DNA of 64,000 nucleotides. Source: Streptomyces sp. RKAG293 (GTDB taxonomy: Bacteria > Actinomycetota > Actinomycetes > Streptomycetales > Streptomycetaceae). The notes under the pieces were generated by a model, which worked only from the letters and a program-made list of their open reading frames with translations, ran no database searches and was not told where the DNA came from. Location of the stretch: positions 9,055,198 through 9,119,197 of the forward strand of contig NZ_JAJOZB010000001.1 of assembly GCF_023701745.1 (NCBI RefSeq), written 5' to 3'. The position numbers were made by a program, and so were the translations under genes. Positions within the stretch are counted from its first letter, which is position 1. Each line of letters opens with the position of its first letter. Of this stretch, positions 17,948-26,785 are shown piece after piece.

Positions 17948-20626
17948 GTGATCCGCGATCACCACATCTACGCCGGGGCCGATCCGCACTTCTATGACCG
18001 GCCCGACCGCGCCGCACAGGGGCGTTTCGCCGCCGCCGACCGGCCGGTGCCGTCCGGTTGGCGCCGCGTGGAGCAGGAGACCTGGATTCATCTGACGCCC
18101 ACCGGGGCTCGACTGCCCGACCAGGGCTGGAAGATCCACGTCTCCGCGACGACCGAGGACGCGGCCGAGGTCATCGACCTGGTCAGCGCGTACTGCGTGA
18201 AGCACGCGGTGGCCCACAAGTTCCTCGCCGGACCGCGGATCCACCTGCTCAACAACAGCAAGTACGCCCGCCGAGGCAGCAGCGGCAAGCTGCTCGCGCT
18301 CTACCCCACCGGCAGCGGGCACCTGCGGCGGATCCTGGACACGCTTGGTCCGCTGCTGGCCGGCCGCCGAGGCCCGTACATCCTGGGTGACCTGCGCTGG
18401 CACGACGGACCGCTCTACCTGCGCTACGGCGGCTTCGCCGAGCGCTGGTGCACCAACGAGGACGGCGATCGTGTGTTGGCCATCGCCCGGCCGGACGGCA
18501 CCCTGGTCCCGGACCGCCGCGACCCGTTCTTCCGGCTGCCGGACTGGCTGACGCCGCCGGACTGTGTCGCAGCCCAACTGCGCGCCGACGAAGCCGCCAG
18601 CGAGGGAGTGCACCTGCCGTACCGCATCGAGCGTGCTCTGCACTTCTCCAACGGCGGTGGCGTCTATCTGGCGCGCGACGAGAAGACCGGCCGCAACGTG
18701 GTGCTGCGCGAAGCGCGCCCGCTGGCCGGGCTGGACGGCGCGGGAGTGGACGCGGTCAGCCGGCTGCGCCAAGAGGCCGCGGCCCTCAAAGCCCTGGACG
18801 GGCTCGACTTCGTGCCGCGGCTGCTCGACCGGTTCACCGTCTGGGAGCACCACTACCTGGCGGAGGAGTACATCGAGGGCATCGACCTGCGGCAGTTCCT
18901 GGCGCACGAAAACCCCATGACCCGGCCGGATCCGTCGCCGGAGCGCGTCGCCCGCTACACCGCCCGCGTTGTCGACATCACCGACCAGCTCCAGCGCGCC
19001 CTCGACGCCATCCACCAGCGCGGATACGTCTTCGGCGATCTGCATCTGGCCAACGTGCTGCTCCGCCCGGACGGGCGGGTCTGCCTGATCGACTTCGAGG
19101 TCGCCCACCGCCCCGGTATCGACCCGCCGCCCGCCATGGGCTGCCCGGGCTTCATAGCCCCGCACGCCGTCACGGGCACCGACCGCGACCAGTACGCCCT
19201 GGACAGCATGCGTCTCGCGCTGTTCCTGCCGCTCACGGTGCTGTTGGACCTGGACCCCGGCAAGGTGGACGAGTTCAGCGACGCGATGGCCGGCCTGTTC
19301 CCGGTGCCGCGCGGCTACACCGCGCAGGTCCGACGGGGCCTGCGCCGTCCAGGACCCCAACGTCCTTCCGTGGCAGAACTGTTCACCGGTGAGTCAACCG
19401 CCGCCCTGCGCACCGCACTCGGCCGCTCCATCAGCGCCTGCGCCACCCCGGCACGCGCCGACCGGCTCTTCCCGGGCGATCCCAGCGCCCTGCACGACGG
19501 CGGCTACACCCTGGCCCACGGCGCGGCCGGTGTCCTGTACGCGCTGGCCGTCACCGGGCAGCCGGTGGACGAGGAGCACACGCAATGGCTCTGCAACACC
19601 GTACGCCGCACGGACATCGCGCGCCCCGGCCTGTACGACGGGCTGCACGGCGCGGCGCTGGCGCTGCACGTGCTCGGCCGGCGTTCCGAGGCCTTCGACA
19701 CCCTGGCCAGGGCGGTCGACGCCACCGGCGCCGACCTGCCGCCGGCACTGCACGACGGCTTGGCCGGTGTCGGTTCGGCCCTGCTCCAGCTCGCGGAACT
19801 GACCGGAGACGGAGGGCTGCGCGACGAGCTGCACTGCGTCACGGAGCTGCTCACGAACCGTCTCCAGGCCGATGCGACGACCCGCCACGCCACGGACGCC
19901 GGACCTGCCGCGGCCGGTACTCCGGGCGGCCGGGCCGGGCTGATGCACGGGAGCACCGGTACGGCGGCCTTCCTCCTCCAGCTGTACGAGTCCGGCCGCG
20001 ACCCCGCCCACCTCGACCTCGCCGCGACCGCCCTGCGGGCCGACCTCGCCCACTGCCACACCAGCGAGGACGGCGCCGTCAACCTGCGGGACGGCGCGCG
20101 AATGCTGCCCTATCTCGCCGCGGGCGGCAGTGGCATCGGCCTGGTGCTGGGGCACTACCTGCGTCACCGGCACGATGAGAAGTTCGCGACCGCGCTGCGC
20201 GGCATCCTGCTGGCGGCTCGCGCCCAATTCGTGCTGTGCGGCGGGCTGTTCAACGGCCGGGCCGGACTGCTGGCCGTACTGGCCGCGCACAGCCCGCAGT
20301 CGGACCCCGCGCCGGCGCGCCACCAGCGGCTGCTCGCCTGGCACGCTGTTCCCGGCCCCGACGGCCCGGCCTTCCCCGGGGACCAGCTCTACCGGCTGTC
20401 CACCGACCTCGCCACCGGAACCGCCGGGGTGCTGCTGGCCCTGCACGCCGCGAGCGGCGCTCCGCTGAGGCTGCCCGGCCTGCCCCACCTGACCCGCACC
20501 GGACGGAGCGGGCCGCCGGCCCCGAGCGGCCCACTGGGCCGGGGTGCCGCCGCCGGCGTGGCCCGTCCGCCCGGCCCGCACGCCTCCGCAGGCGGGCCGC
20601 TCCCCGCACCGAGCCCGGTGCACTGA
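17948..20626 (+). CDS. Class III lanthipeptide synthetase LanKC
   Basis: 892 residues with three domains in the LanKC order. An N-terminal lyase domain covers about residues 1-205 (HIYAGADPHFYDRP start; HVSATTEDAAEVIDLVSAYC; FLAGPRIHLLNNSKYA). A Ser/Thr kinase-like domain covers about 205-500 (HQRGYVFGDLHLANVLL as catalytic loop, CLIDFEVAHRPG as the DFG-equivalent, here DFE). A LanC-like cyclase domain covers about 510-870 (LYDGLHGAALAL, AGLMHGSTGTAAFLL). The zinc-binding Cys and Cys-His of class I, II and IV cyclases are absent (GGLFNGRAGLL where CHG is expected), which defines class III. The start is GTG 17948 with GGGGGTG upstream; GTG 17939 is an alternative. It is followed 73 bp later by a 40-residue precursor gene. 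It would phosphorylate, eliminate and cyclise Ser/Thr/Cys of that peptide. Confidence 0.93.
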   Translation: MIRDHHIYAGADPHFYDRPDRAAQGRFAAADRPVPSGWRRVEQETWIHLTPTGARLPDQGWKIHVSATTEDAAEVIDLVSAYCVKHAVAHKFLAGPRIHLLNNSKYARRGSSGKLLALYPTGSGHLRRILDTLGPLLAGRRGPYILGDLRWHDGPLYLRYGGFAERWCTNEDGDRVLAIARPDGTLVPDRRDPFFRLPDWLTPPDCVAAQLRADEAASEGVHLPYRIERALHFSNGGGVYLARDEKTGRNVVLREARPLAGLDGAGVDAVSRLRQEAAALKALDGLDFVPRLLDRFTVWEHHYLAEEYIEGIDLRQFLAHENPMTRPDPSPERVARYTARVVDITDQLQRALDAIHQRGYVFGDLHLANVLLRPDGRVCLIDFEVAHRPGIDPPPAMGCPGFIAPHAVTGTDRDQYALDSMRLALFLPLTVLLDLDPGKVDEFSDAMAGLFPVPRGYTAQVRRGLRRPGPQRPSVAELFTGESTAALRTALGRSISACATPARADRLFPGDPSALHDGGYTLAHGAAGVLYALAVTGQPVDEEHTQWLCNTVRRTDIARPGLYDGLHGAALALHVLGRRSEAFDTLARAVDATGADLPPALHDGLAGVGSALLQLAELTGDGGLRDELHCVTELLTNRLQADATTRHATDAGPAAAGTPGGRAGLMHGSTGTAAFLLQLYESGRDPAHLDLAATALRADLAHCHTSEDGAVNLRDGARMLPYLAAGGSGIGLVLGHYLRHRHDEKFATALRGILLAARAQFVLCGGLFNGRAGLLAVLAAHSPQSDPAPARHQRLLAWHAVPGPDGPAFPGDQLYRLSTDLATGTAGVLLALHAASGAPLRLPGLPHLTRTGRSGPPAPSGPLGRGAAAGVARPPGPHASAGGPLPAPSPVH

Positions 20627-20699
20627 CCCTCAGGGGTCCTCAGAACTCCCCGACGACCGTCGGAGAGAGCACATTTCCATCACCCAAGGAGTCACCGTC

Positions 20700-20822
20700 A
20701 TGTCCGAGATCCTCGAGCTCCAGAACCTGTCCGTGAACGAGCCGGAAGGCAGCGAGCTGGCCGGCTGGAGCACCATCAGCAACCACTGCAACGACACCAA
20801 GCCGACCCTCGCTGTCCTCTGA
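20700..20822 (+). CDS. Class III lanthipeptide precursor (LanA)
   Basis: 40 residues, starting at ATG 20700 with AAGGAG 8 bases upstream. Residues 1-8 read MSEILELQ; the ILELQ box is the LanKC recognition motif of class III leaders. The leader ends around GSELAG (17-22). The core segment WSTISNHCND continues to TKPTLAVL. Modifiable residues are Ser18, Ser24, Thr25, Ser27, Thr33 and Thr36, and there is a single Cys30. The usual class III labionin pattern is S-x2-S-x(3-5)-C. Here S24-x2-S27 is followed by only two residues before Cys30, so the ring would be smaller than usual or be a plain lanthionine. I know no characterised peptide with this core. Confidence 0.9.
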   Translation: MSEILELQNLSVNEPEGSELAGWSTISNHCNDTKPTLAVL

Positions 20823-20840
20823 TCCACCCCGAACCGCCTG

Positions 20841-20876
20841 CCGGGCGGCCGGTATCCCCGGATACCGGCCGCCCGG
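20841..20876 (+). terminator. Very strong hairpin between lanA and the exporter gene
   Basis: A perfect 17-bp stem (20841-20857 with 20860-20876; arm CCGGGCGGCCGGTATCC) with a 2-base CC loop. It begins 18 bases after the precursor stop codon and ends 39 bases before the exporter start. Such a hairpin typically lets the precursor be expressed above downstream genes by partial termination, and stabilises its mRNA. Confidence 0.85.
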
Positions 20877-20915
20877 TCGTGGCCCGTGCCGTGCACCGTC
20901 CGAGGAGAGGCCGTC

Positions 20916-22196
20916 GTGGAAGACGCCGCGTCAACCCCGCTTCACCGCAACCGTGACTACCAGCGCCTGTGGACAGCGCACGCCCTCTCCGCATTCGGCT
21001 CGCAGGCTTCGTACATCGCACTGCCCCTGGTACTGCTCGCATCCACGCACTCCGTCACCGACTTCGGCCTCGTCACCTTCGCCGAGACCGCCGCGTCCCT
21101 GCTCGCCGGCCTGCCTGCGGGCGTCCTCGTCGACCGGCTGCCGCGCAAGGCGGTGCTGCTCGCCTGCGACGTGACGCGGGCGCTCGCGTTCACCGCCTTC
21201 ACCTTCGCTGTGGTGCTGCACCAGGTGTCGCTGCTTCCGGCCGTGCTGCTCGCGGTGGTCAACAGCGTGCTCAGCGCTCCGTTCGGCCCCGCCGCCTCCG
21301 CCGCGCTGCGGCACGTCGTACCCCCCGGGCAACTCATGACGGCCGTCTCGCTGAGCCAGGCACGTGCCGCGGCCGTCACGCTGGCCGGCCCGATGCTGGG
21401 GGCCCTGCTCTACACCATCGCGCCTGCGCTGCCGTTCATCGTCGACGCGGCGTCGTACATTGCGTCCGCCGCCTGCCTCCTGGGGGTCCGGCTGCCACGC
21501 GAGGCCCCCGGTGACGGCCCGACGGCCCGGCCCGCGTTCCTGCGCGACCTGACGACCGGTCTTGCCGAGGTACGCCGCAGCCCGTTCCTGCGATACACCC
21601 TGGTCAACGCCGCCATTGTGAACTTCGCCTTCAGCGGCATCGTCCTGGTGCTGATCGCCCAGGGCTCGACGAGCAGCGGAGCAGGCTTCCACAACGGCCT
21701 CATCATCGCCATGTCGGGGGCCGGCAACCTGCTGGGCTCGCTCGCCAGCCCCCGCGCCGGCAGAACGCTCTCGCCGCGCACTCTGGTACTCGCCGTCTGC
21801 TGGAGTACCGCCGCACTGACCCCACTGCTGGCCCTCGACGCCGGGCTGCCGGCCACGGTCCTCATCATCACCCTGTGCAGTCTGGCGACTCCGGCGGCCA
21901 ACACGGTGATCTCCGCCGCGATGCTGCACAGCATCCCCGACCACCTCCAGGGCCGGGTGCAGACCGCGTGCGGCATCATCCCGGCGCTGATCATGCCCTT
22001 CGGGCCACTGACGGCGAGTGTGCTCCTCAATACCTTCCCCCCCGCCACCGCACTCCTCGCCAACGCCGCACTGCTGGCCGCGCTCGCGCTCTACAGCACG
22101 CTCGGCGGCAGCCTGCGCCACATCCCCGACCTCCGGAAGCAGCCCCTGGCGGCCCAGCCCGCCCCATCACCACCGCAGCCGGCCGAGGCGGACTGA
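20916..22196 (+). CDS. MFS transporter, likely lanthipeptide exporter
   Basis: 426 residues with about 12 hydrophobic segments. The start is GTG 20916, preceded by GAGGAGAGG; an upstream in-frame ATG would overlap the hairpin and lacks a ribosome binding site. LPAGVLVDRLPRKAVLLACD near residue 65 is the family's motif A equivalent. The fold group is that of the MFS_3 / enterobactin exporter EntS-like proteins. Its place directly after the synthetase and precursor, in the same direction, suggests that it exports the product. No leader-peptidase gene or ABC exporter is in the cluster, although class III loci more often use ABC pumps (RamAB-like). Confidence 0.88.
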   Translation: MEDAASTPLHRNRDYQRLWTAHALSAFGSQASYIALPLVLLASTHSVTDFGLVTFAETAASLLAGLPAGVLVDRLPRKAVLLACDVTRALAFTAFTFAVVLHQVSLLPAVLLAVVNSVLSAPFGPAASAALRHVVPPGQLMTAVSLSQARAAAVTLAGPMLGALLYTIAPALPFIVDAASYIASAACLLGVRLPREAPGDGPTARPAFLRDLTTGLAEVRRSPFLRYTLVNAAIVNFAFSGIVLVLIAQGSTSSGAGFHNGLIIAMSGAGNLLGSLASPRAGRTLSPRTLVLAVCWSTAALTPLLALDAGLPATVLIITLCSLATPAANTVISAAMLHSIPDHLQGRVQTACGIIPALIMPFGPLTASVLLNTFPPATALLANAALLAALALYSTLGGSLRHIPDLRKQPLAAQPAPSPPQPAEAD

Positions 22197-22281
22197 CGGC
22201 GCGACGGACGGCCCACACTCAAGAAGCAGAGCGTTTGCGGACGAAGCAGGACTGGGGCCCTGCCTCAGACGGCGATGTTTC

Positions 22282-22470
22282 CTATCCGCTCGTCGTCGAG
22301 TCCGTTCGACGCTCATAGCGCGAACGTGCGAGGTAGTGGGCTTGGCGGAGCAGCTCGCGGACTGCCGCATCGGTCCGCCGGCCCGGATTCACCACCGCGA
22401 GCCAGCCAACGGATCCGTGGACGGGGTGTGCGATCACAGCATCGGTGACGCGGACGCGCGCCCGCATCCG
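22282..22470 (-). pseudogene. C-terminal fragment of an unidentified protein
   Basis: A minus-strand frame ends with VTDAVIAHPVHGSVGWLAVV, then NPGRRTDAAVRELLRQAHYL and ARSRYERR. This well-ordered segment resembles the C-terminus of small Streptomyces domain-of-unknown-function proteins (possibly DUF6194-like; weak recollection). The rest of 22197-22812 shows no matching N-terminal part, so I treat it as a remnant. A plus-strand frame at 22530-22816 (TALQLLREAHGELDTGPRPS...) is an equally weak candidate. Nothing else is supported in this interval. Confidence 0.35.
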
Positions 22471-22812
22471 CGCCGAGATGGTCCGCGCGGTCGAGCCGGC
22501 CGCCACTCCTCGGGGCCGCGGCGCGCGCAGCCGTGTCCGCGCTGACCGTACGGGCAGCGCGGACACGGCCCTGCAACTCCTCAGGGAGGCGCACGGTGAG
22601 TTGGACACCGGCCCCAGGCCGTCCGCGGCCTTCCTGGATGCCTCCGGCAGGGTCGCCCCGACCGCGGAGTACGCCGCGGTCGGGGCCCATGTGCCCTCTG
22701 CCGCCCAGCAGTTCGCAGCCATGGCTGTACAGACCGCAGCCCGCCTTGTCCGCGGCCGCGGAGCTGTCGCCGGCGCAGTGCGTGCTGTACGCGGGCGTTG
22801 CCGGGCCCTGCG

Positions 22813-24612
22813 CTAGAAGGTCAGGTTCCAGGCGTCGATCTTGCCTGTGTCGGAGGCGGCGTTGTCGTTGACGCGCAGCTTCCAGGTGCCGTTCGCGACC
22901 TCCGAGGAGGCGTTCACGGTGTAGGTCTGGGCGATGTTGTCGGCGCTGCCGCCGGCGTGGTTGTGCAGCGTGTAGACGGTGCCGTCCGGCGCCACCAGGT
23001 CGACCTTCAGGTCACCGATGTAGGTGTGCTTGATGTCCACACCCACCTTGAGGGTGGCCGGGGCGTTGCCGGTCACGCCGGTGACGGCGATCGGGCTCTC
23101 CACGGTCGCGTTGTCGTTGATGGCGAAGTCCGCGAGGTTCTCGAAGTACTTGCCGGGCGGCGGGGTGGTCCCGACGGCCTTGAGGGCGTCGACCTGTCCC
23201 TCGCCGAAGAACGAGTTGTTTGCCGTCGTGCCCGTGCAGCGGCTGTCCGAGGGACAGGCGATGTCGTTGGCCAGGGCGGCCAGCTTGGCGCGGATCTGCG
23301 CCGGGGTGATGCCCGGGTTGGCGCTGGCGATGAGTGCCGCCACGCCGACCACGTGCGGGGTGGCCATCGAGGTGCCGCTCTTGCTGCCGTAGCCGCCGCC
23401 GGGGACGGTGGAGTACACGTTGCTGCCCGGCGCCGCGACGTCGATGACGCCCTGCCCGTAGTTGGAGAACGAGGCCTTGGTGACGCCCGTGCCGTTGGCC
23501 GCGACCGTGACCACGCCCGGCAGCTCGGTCGGGATGTCGAGGCAGGCGTTGGTGATGGTGCGGGTGACCGGCGTCGAGTCGTTCGGGCTCGCGGAGTCGG
23601 TCGTCTTGTGGGCGAGATCGTAGTTCTCGTTGCCCGCGGCGGCGATCTGGAGGGAGCCCTTGCCCTCGGCGTACTCCTGGGCGCGCTTGACGCCCTCGAT
23701 GATGGCGGCCTGGTCGATGTTGTCCGGGCAGTTGAACTGCCACGGGTCCGTGTAATAGCTGTTATTGGTGACCTTGAAGCCGTGGTCACCGGCCCAGACG
23801 AAGCCGCAGATGGTGTTCTCGGCGAAGAAGAAAGAGTTGCCCGGCTCGGCGACCCGGACCGCGGAGATCCTCACCCCGGGGGCCACGCCGACGACGCCCT
23901 TGCCGTTCTTGGCCGCGGCGATGGTGCCCGCTACGTGGGTGCCGTGTGTGTCGACGTCCCGCCAGGCGCCGACACGGGTGTCGGGCTTGCCGTAGGCGCA
24001 GGAGACCGAGTCGGCCGCGTCGAAGTTGGGCGCCAGGTCCTGGTGCTGGTCGTCCACACCGGTGTCCAGGATGCCGACCTTGACTGAGGCGGAGCCCGGG
24101 TTCACGGCCCAGGCCTGGTCGGCCTTGATCTGGCTCATGTCGGCCCGGACCGGTTCTCCGGCCGGGGTCGAGGCCTGAGCCGGATTGGCCGGGAGCGCCG
24201 GGTTGTAGGCGTCGGCCGGGACGTCCGAGGTGCGCGTGGCGCCGACCTGCTGCACGCCGGCGACGCCGCGCATGGTGGCGGCGAATCCGCTGGACGCCGA
24301 GTGGGCGACGATCACGCCGATGGCGTCGAAGTTCGAGAAGACGGTGCCACCGTTGGCCGCGATCGCGGAGCGGACCGCCGAACTGTCACCGGGGGCGGTG
24401 ATCACGAGGTAGGCACGCGTGCCGGCCACCCAGGTCGCACTCTGGGAAGCCGGCACGGCGCCCGGAACGTGGGCCTTGGCGGCCGGCGCGGTGGAGGGGG
24501 CGACGGGGAGGGTGCCCGCGAGGGCGCCCGTGGCGCCGAACGCGAGGGCGGCGCCGAGCGTGGCCGCCAGCACCAGCGTGCGTCTGGGGCGGCTGGATAT
24601 GTGGGGTATCAA
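22813..24612 (-). CDS. Secreted subtilisin-family serine protease (S8) with P-domain
   Basis: 599 residues. The signal peptide is in residues 1-32 (LVLAATLGAALAFGATGALA). An I9-like propeptide region follows, to about residue 155. The S8 catalytic triad is Asp183 in ILDTGVDDQH, His223 in DTHGTHVAGT and Ser415 in GTSMATPHVV; the oxyanion region is in IAAAGNEN. A proprotein-convertase P-domain forms residues 488-599 (YFENLADFAINDN...NGTWKLRVNDNAASDTGKID). The start is TTG 24610-24612, chosen because GGAGG lies 5 bases upstream and the signal peptide begins there; no ATG or GTG fits as well. It is an extracellular protease of a type common in Streptomyces. Monocistronic. Confidence 0.93.
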   Translation of the reverse strand: MIPHISSRPRRTLVLAATLGAALAFGATGALAGTLPVAPSTAPAAKAHVPGAVPASQSATWVAGTRAYLVITAPGDSSAVRSAIAANGGTVFSNFDAIGVIVAHSASSGFAATMRGVAGVQQVGATRTSDVPADAYNPALPANPAQASTPAGEPVRADMSQIKADQAWAVNPGSASVKVGILDTGVDDQHQDLAPNFDAADSVSCAYGKPDTRVGAWRDVDTHGTHVAGTIAAAKNGKGVVGVAPGVRISAVRVAEPGNSFFFAENTICGFVWAGDHGFKVTNNSYYTDPWQFNCPDNIDQAAIIEGVKRAQEYAEGKGSLQIAAAGNENYDLAHKTTDSASPNDSTPVTRTITNACLDIPTELPGVVTVAANGTGVTKASFSNYGQGVIDVAAPGSNVYSTVPGGGYGSKSGTSMATPHVVGVAALIASANPGITPAQIRAKLAALANDIACPSDSRCTGTTANNSFFGEGQVDALKAVGTTPPPGKYFENLADFAINDNATVESPIAVTGVTGNAPATLKVGVDIKHTYIGDLKVDLVAPDGTVYTLHNHAGGSADNIAQTYTVNASSEVANGTWKLRVNDNAASDTGKIDAWNLTF

Positions 24613-25032
24613 TGCGTCCTCCGGAGACGGCCCGGTCGTGCTGAGAGCACCGGCCGGGCCGTACGAAACGAGTGGTGAATGCAAGATGTCAGACGGGTCC
24701 TCCTGTACGGAAGTACCTTTCCGAGCCGCGACGTTATAGGGGAATGGCTGAAAAGCCCTGCTGGGGGTGCTGGCGCAGTGACGCAGTACCGGATGGCCAC
24801 CACCGAGCAGATGCACCGGGTGACCGCTCCCTGTGTGCGTATCGGGCAGACCTGGCGGCGGCTGCCCCGGTTGCGAGTTGAGGGGCCGGTCGACCGCATC
24901 ACCCTGCCGCGGGCCGGATGGACCCGGGTGTGATTCCCCACGGCGTACGGCGTGCAACTCGCCGCACCCCATCAGAGGTGAGAGGGTGTCTCGTCCCGCA
25001 CTTTCGTCCTGGATTGCCGGGTTGGGTCTGGT
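24613..25032. other. Upstream region of the protease gene and flank of an IS remnant
   Basis: No gene seen. Presumably contains the protease promoter. The stretch just before 25033 is the 3' flank of the IS5-type remnant; no complete terminal repeat can be recognised. Confidence 0.4.
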
Positions 25033-25445
25033 TCATGCGCCGCGCCATGTTGGGGTGGATTCGCCGGTGAGTCTGCGGGTCATGAGGTTGATCATCGCGA
25101 GGTGGATCATGGCTTCGGAGCGGTGTGGGCGAGCTTCGTAGTCGCGGGTCGGTCGGCGGTGTTGCATGAGCCAGCCCAGGGTTCTCTCGACCGTCCACCG
25201 GCGCGGCAGCACGGTGAGTCCTCTGGTGTTGGGGTCGCGGCGGACGATGTGCATGTCGATGCCGAGGGCGGCGGCGTGTTCGATGAGTTGCTGGCGGTAT
25301 CCGCCGTCAACCCAGGGTTTGCGGACGGTCGGATGCTCTGCTGCCACGTGCTCGATGAGGGCCTGGGCGGCGATCGAGTCCTGGCCGCTGGCCGCTGGCC
25401 GCGGTCACGAGCACCGCCAGTAGTAGGCCGACGGACACCTCCCGC
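25033..25445 (-). pseudogene. IS5-family transposase remnant
   Basis: The C-terminal part of a DDE_Tnp_1-type transposase. HPTVRKPWVDGGYRQQLIEH, then TVLPRRWTVERTLGWLMQ (the conserved R-R-W-x-V-E-R-T-x-x-W-L block with the catalytic Glu) and ARPHRSEAMIHLAMINLM. Just upstream the frame changes around 25380-25400, where GCCGCTGGCC is duplicated, and SVGLLLAVLVTAAS (the preceding strand) is found in another frame. The N-terminal half is missing. Confidence 0.8.
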
Positions 25446-25664
25446 TGATCAACGCCGGCAGCGCGGCCGGATCGGTCCGGTGTCCCGGACGCGCAGCCCC
25501 AGCACCGGCCTGAGACCGGCTCCACCCGCCGTTCACCCGGTGCAGGGCCTGGCGCGACTACGCCGGCGCATCGCCGATCAACTGGCGAATCAGCTCAACC
25601 TTTCCCCGGGCTCGCAGATTTGGATAGGAGAAGGGCCGACCCAGTCCGAGGTGAAAGCGCAGAC

Positions 25665-25862
25665 ATGACTCAGTTGACCTTCGAGGAGGCTGCGGAGCAG
25701 CGAGGGCGGGCTCTGTACCGGACGGCGTACCTGCTGTGCGGTGACGCCCATCGGGCCGAGGACCTCGCGCAGGCCGCGCCCGGACGCGGAGATCAGCTGG
25801 AAAGGGAAGGACGTGCTCCCCGTACCGGCGGGCGCGAGCCGCGGCGGGGGAGGCGGGCGTAG
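25665..25862 (+). pseudogene. N-terminal fragment of a SigE-type sigma-70 (ECF-like) factor
   Basis: MTQLTFEEAAEQRGRALYRT, then AYLLCGDAHRAEDLAQ, is the start of region 2 of SigE-family sigma factors of Streptomyces. Full proteins have about 170 residues. After about 36 codons the sequence becomes a low-complexity Arg/Gly string and stops at 25862. No regions 2.4 or 4 follow in any frame, so the gene was truncated. Confidence 0.7.
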
Positions 25863-25979
25863 GGAGTGAGGGCGGTCTTCTGCACGGGCGGGCTCTCCTG
25901 GGTGAGCGGTCACGGCCATCGGGCGCTGCGGTGAGCCGCGGTCGGCGGCGCGCGAGCGCTGGAAAGGGGAGCGGGGCGC

Positions 25980-26234
25980 CTAGAGGGCATGGCCCTTTCC
26001 GGTCGTCATGCGGTGATCGTCGTCGACGTCCGACCTCGCGACAAACCATTTCGGCGCGTCGCCCCCCTTGCTCGAGTACCGCGAGAGCACGAACCTGACC
26101 GCACTTGCAGTACTACCGAGGCCCCCACCACCGCTGAGCGTGCTGACGGCTGTGATGGCCACGAACACGGCGACCTCTATGTGAACCCGGATGACCCGAC
26201 CACCGTCTACCACTCTGACGGCCTTCTGAAGCAT
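25980..26234 (-). CDS. Small hypothetical protein with one hydrophobic segment
   Basis: 84 residues. ATG 26232-26234 is preceded by GGAAGAGACCCC. One weakly hydrophobic stretch (VHIEVAVFVAITAVSTLSGG) is followed by a Gly/Ser-rich turn and a charged tail (ARSDVDDDHRMTTGKGHAL). No family recognised. The surroundings are full of broken genes, so it may be a fortuitous frame; the ribosome binding site and codon pattern are the only support. Confidence 0.35.
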   Translation of the reverse strand: MLQKAVRVVDGGRVIRVHIEVAVFVAITAVSTLSGGGGLGSTASAVRFVLSRYSSKGGDAPKWFVARSDVDDDHRMTTGKGHAL

Positions 26235-26319
26235 GGGGTCTCTTCCCTGCCAGGCCGCTGCTGCTCGGCAGGCAAGAACTCTCCTGTGCGACCGGCAACT
26301 ACGGCTGATGTCACGCCCA

Positions 26320-26460
26320 TTGCATCCCCGACTCCACCAGGGTGGCGCGCTGCTCCACGGTTCAGCTTGTTCCGGCGGCTCTTGGTGTCGGTGATCCAAA
26401 CGCCGAGCTTGATGATGTGTTCCTGGCCGTTGACGAGGATCCGTTCCTCGTGACCCCGGC
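26320..26460 (-). pseudogene. Fragment of a helicase-associated (HA) domain protein
   Basis: The minus strand encodes ILVNGQEHIIKLGVWITDTK, then SRRNKLNR, and, after a one-base frame change near 26355, EQRATLVESGMQWA. The pattern LGVWxxxTKxRRxKLxxxQxAxLxxxGxxWA is the helicase-associated domain repeat found in multiples in Streptomyces helicase-like proteins. Only one copy remains. 26461-26785 shows no gene. Confidence 0.5.
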
Positions 26461-26785
26461 TGAGACGGCACTCCGACGGGCCACGCCAAAGGCCGTGACG
26501 GGCTGGTGGTGAACCTCGTCGAAGGTCTGACAGGTACCCTCCTGGGCGAGAAGCGCGGGTCGCGCGAGGATGGCATGGGCGCAGACGTCGACCTTCTGGA
26601 CAGGGATGCGGTCGCCGAAATCGATGCCGAGAACGACGGGCGTGAGCACTCCAGTGCGGCTTCGTGATCTTGCGTGGGCGTGGGAACCGTCGATGACGTC
26701 AGAGCCAGGTCACGAGGGGTGAAGCTGATCAGTATGGTGTGACGCGACCTGTACTCGAAAGCGTGATGGCCGTGACGGAGTAGCC

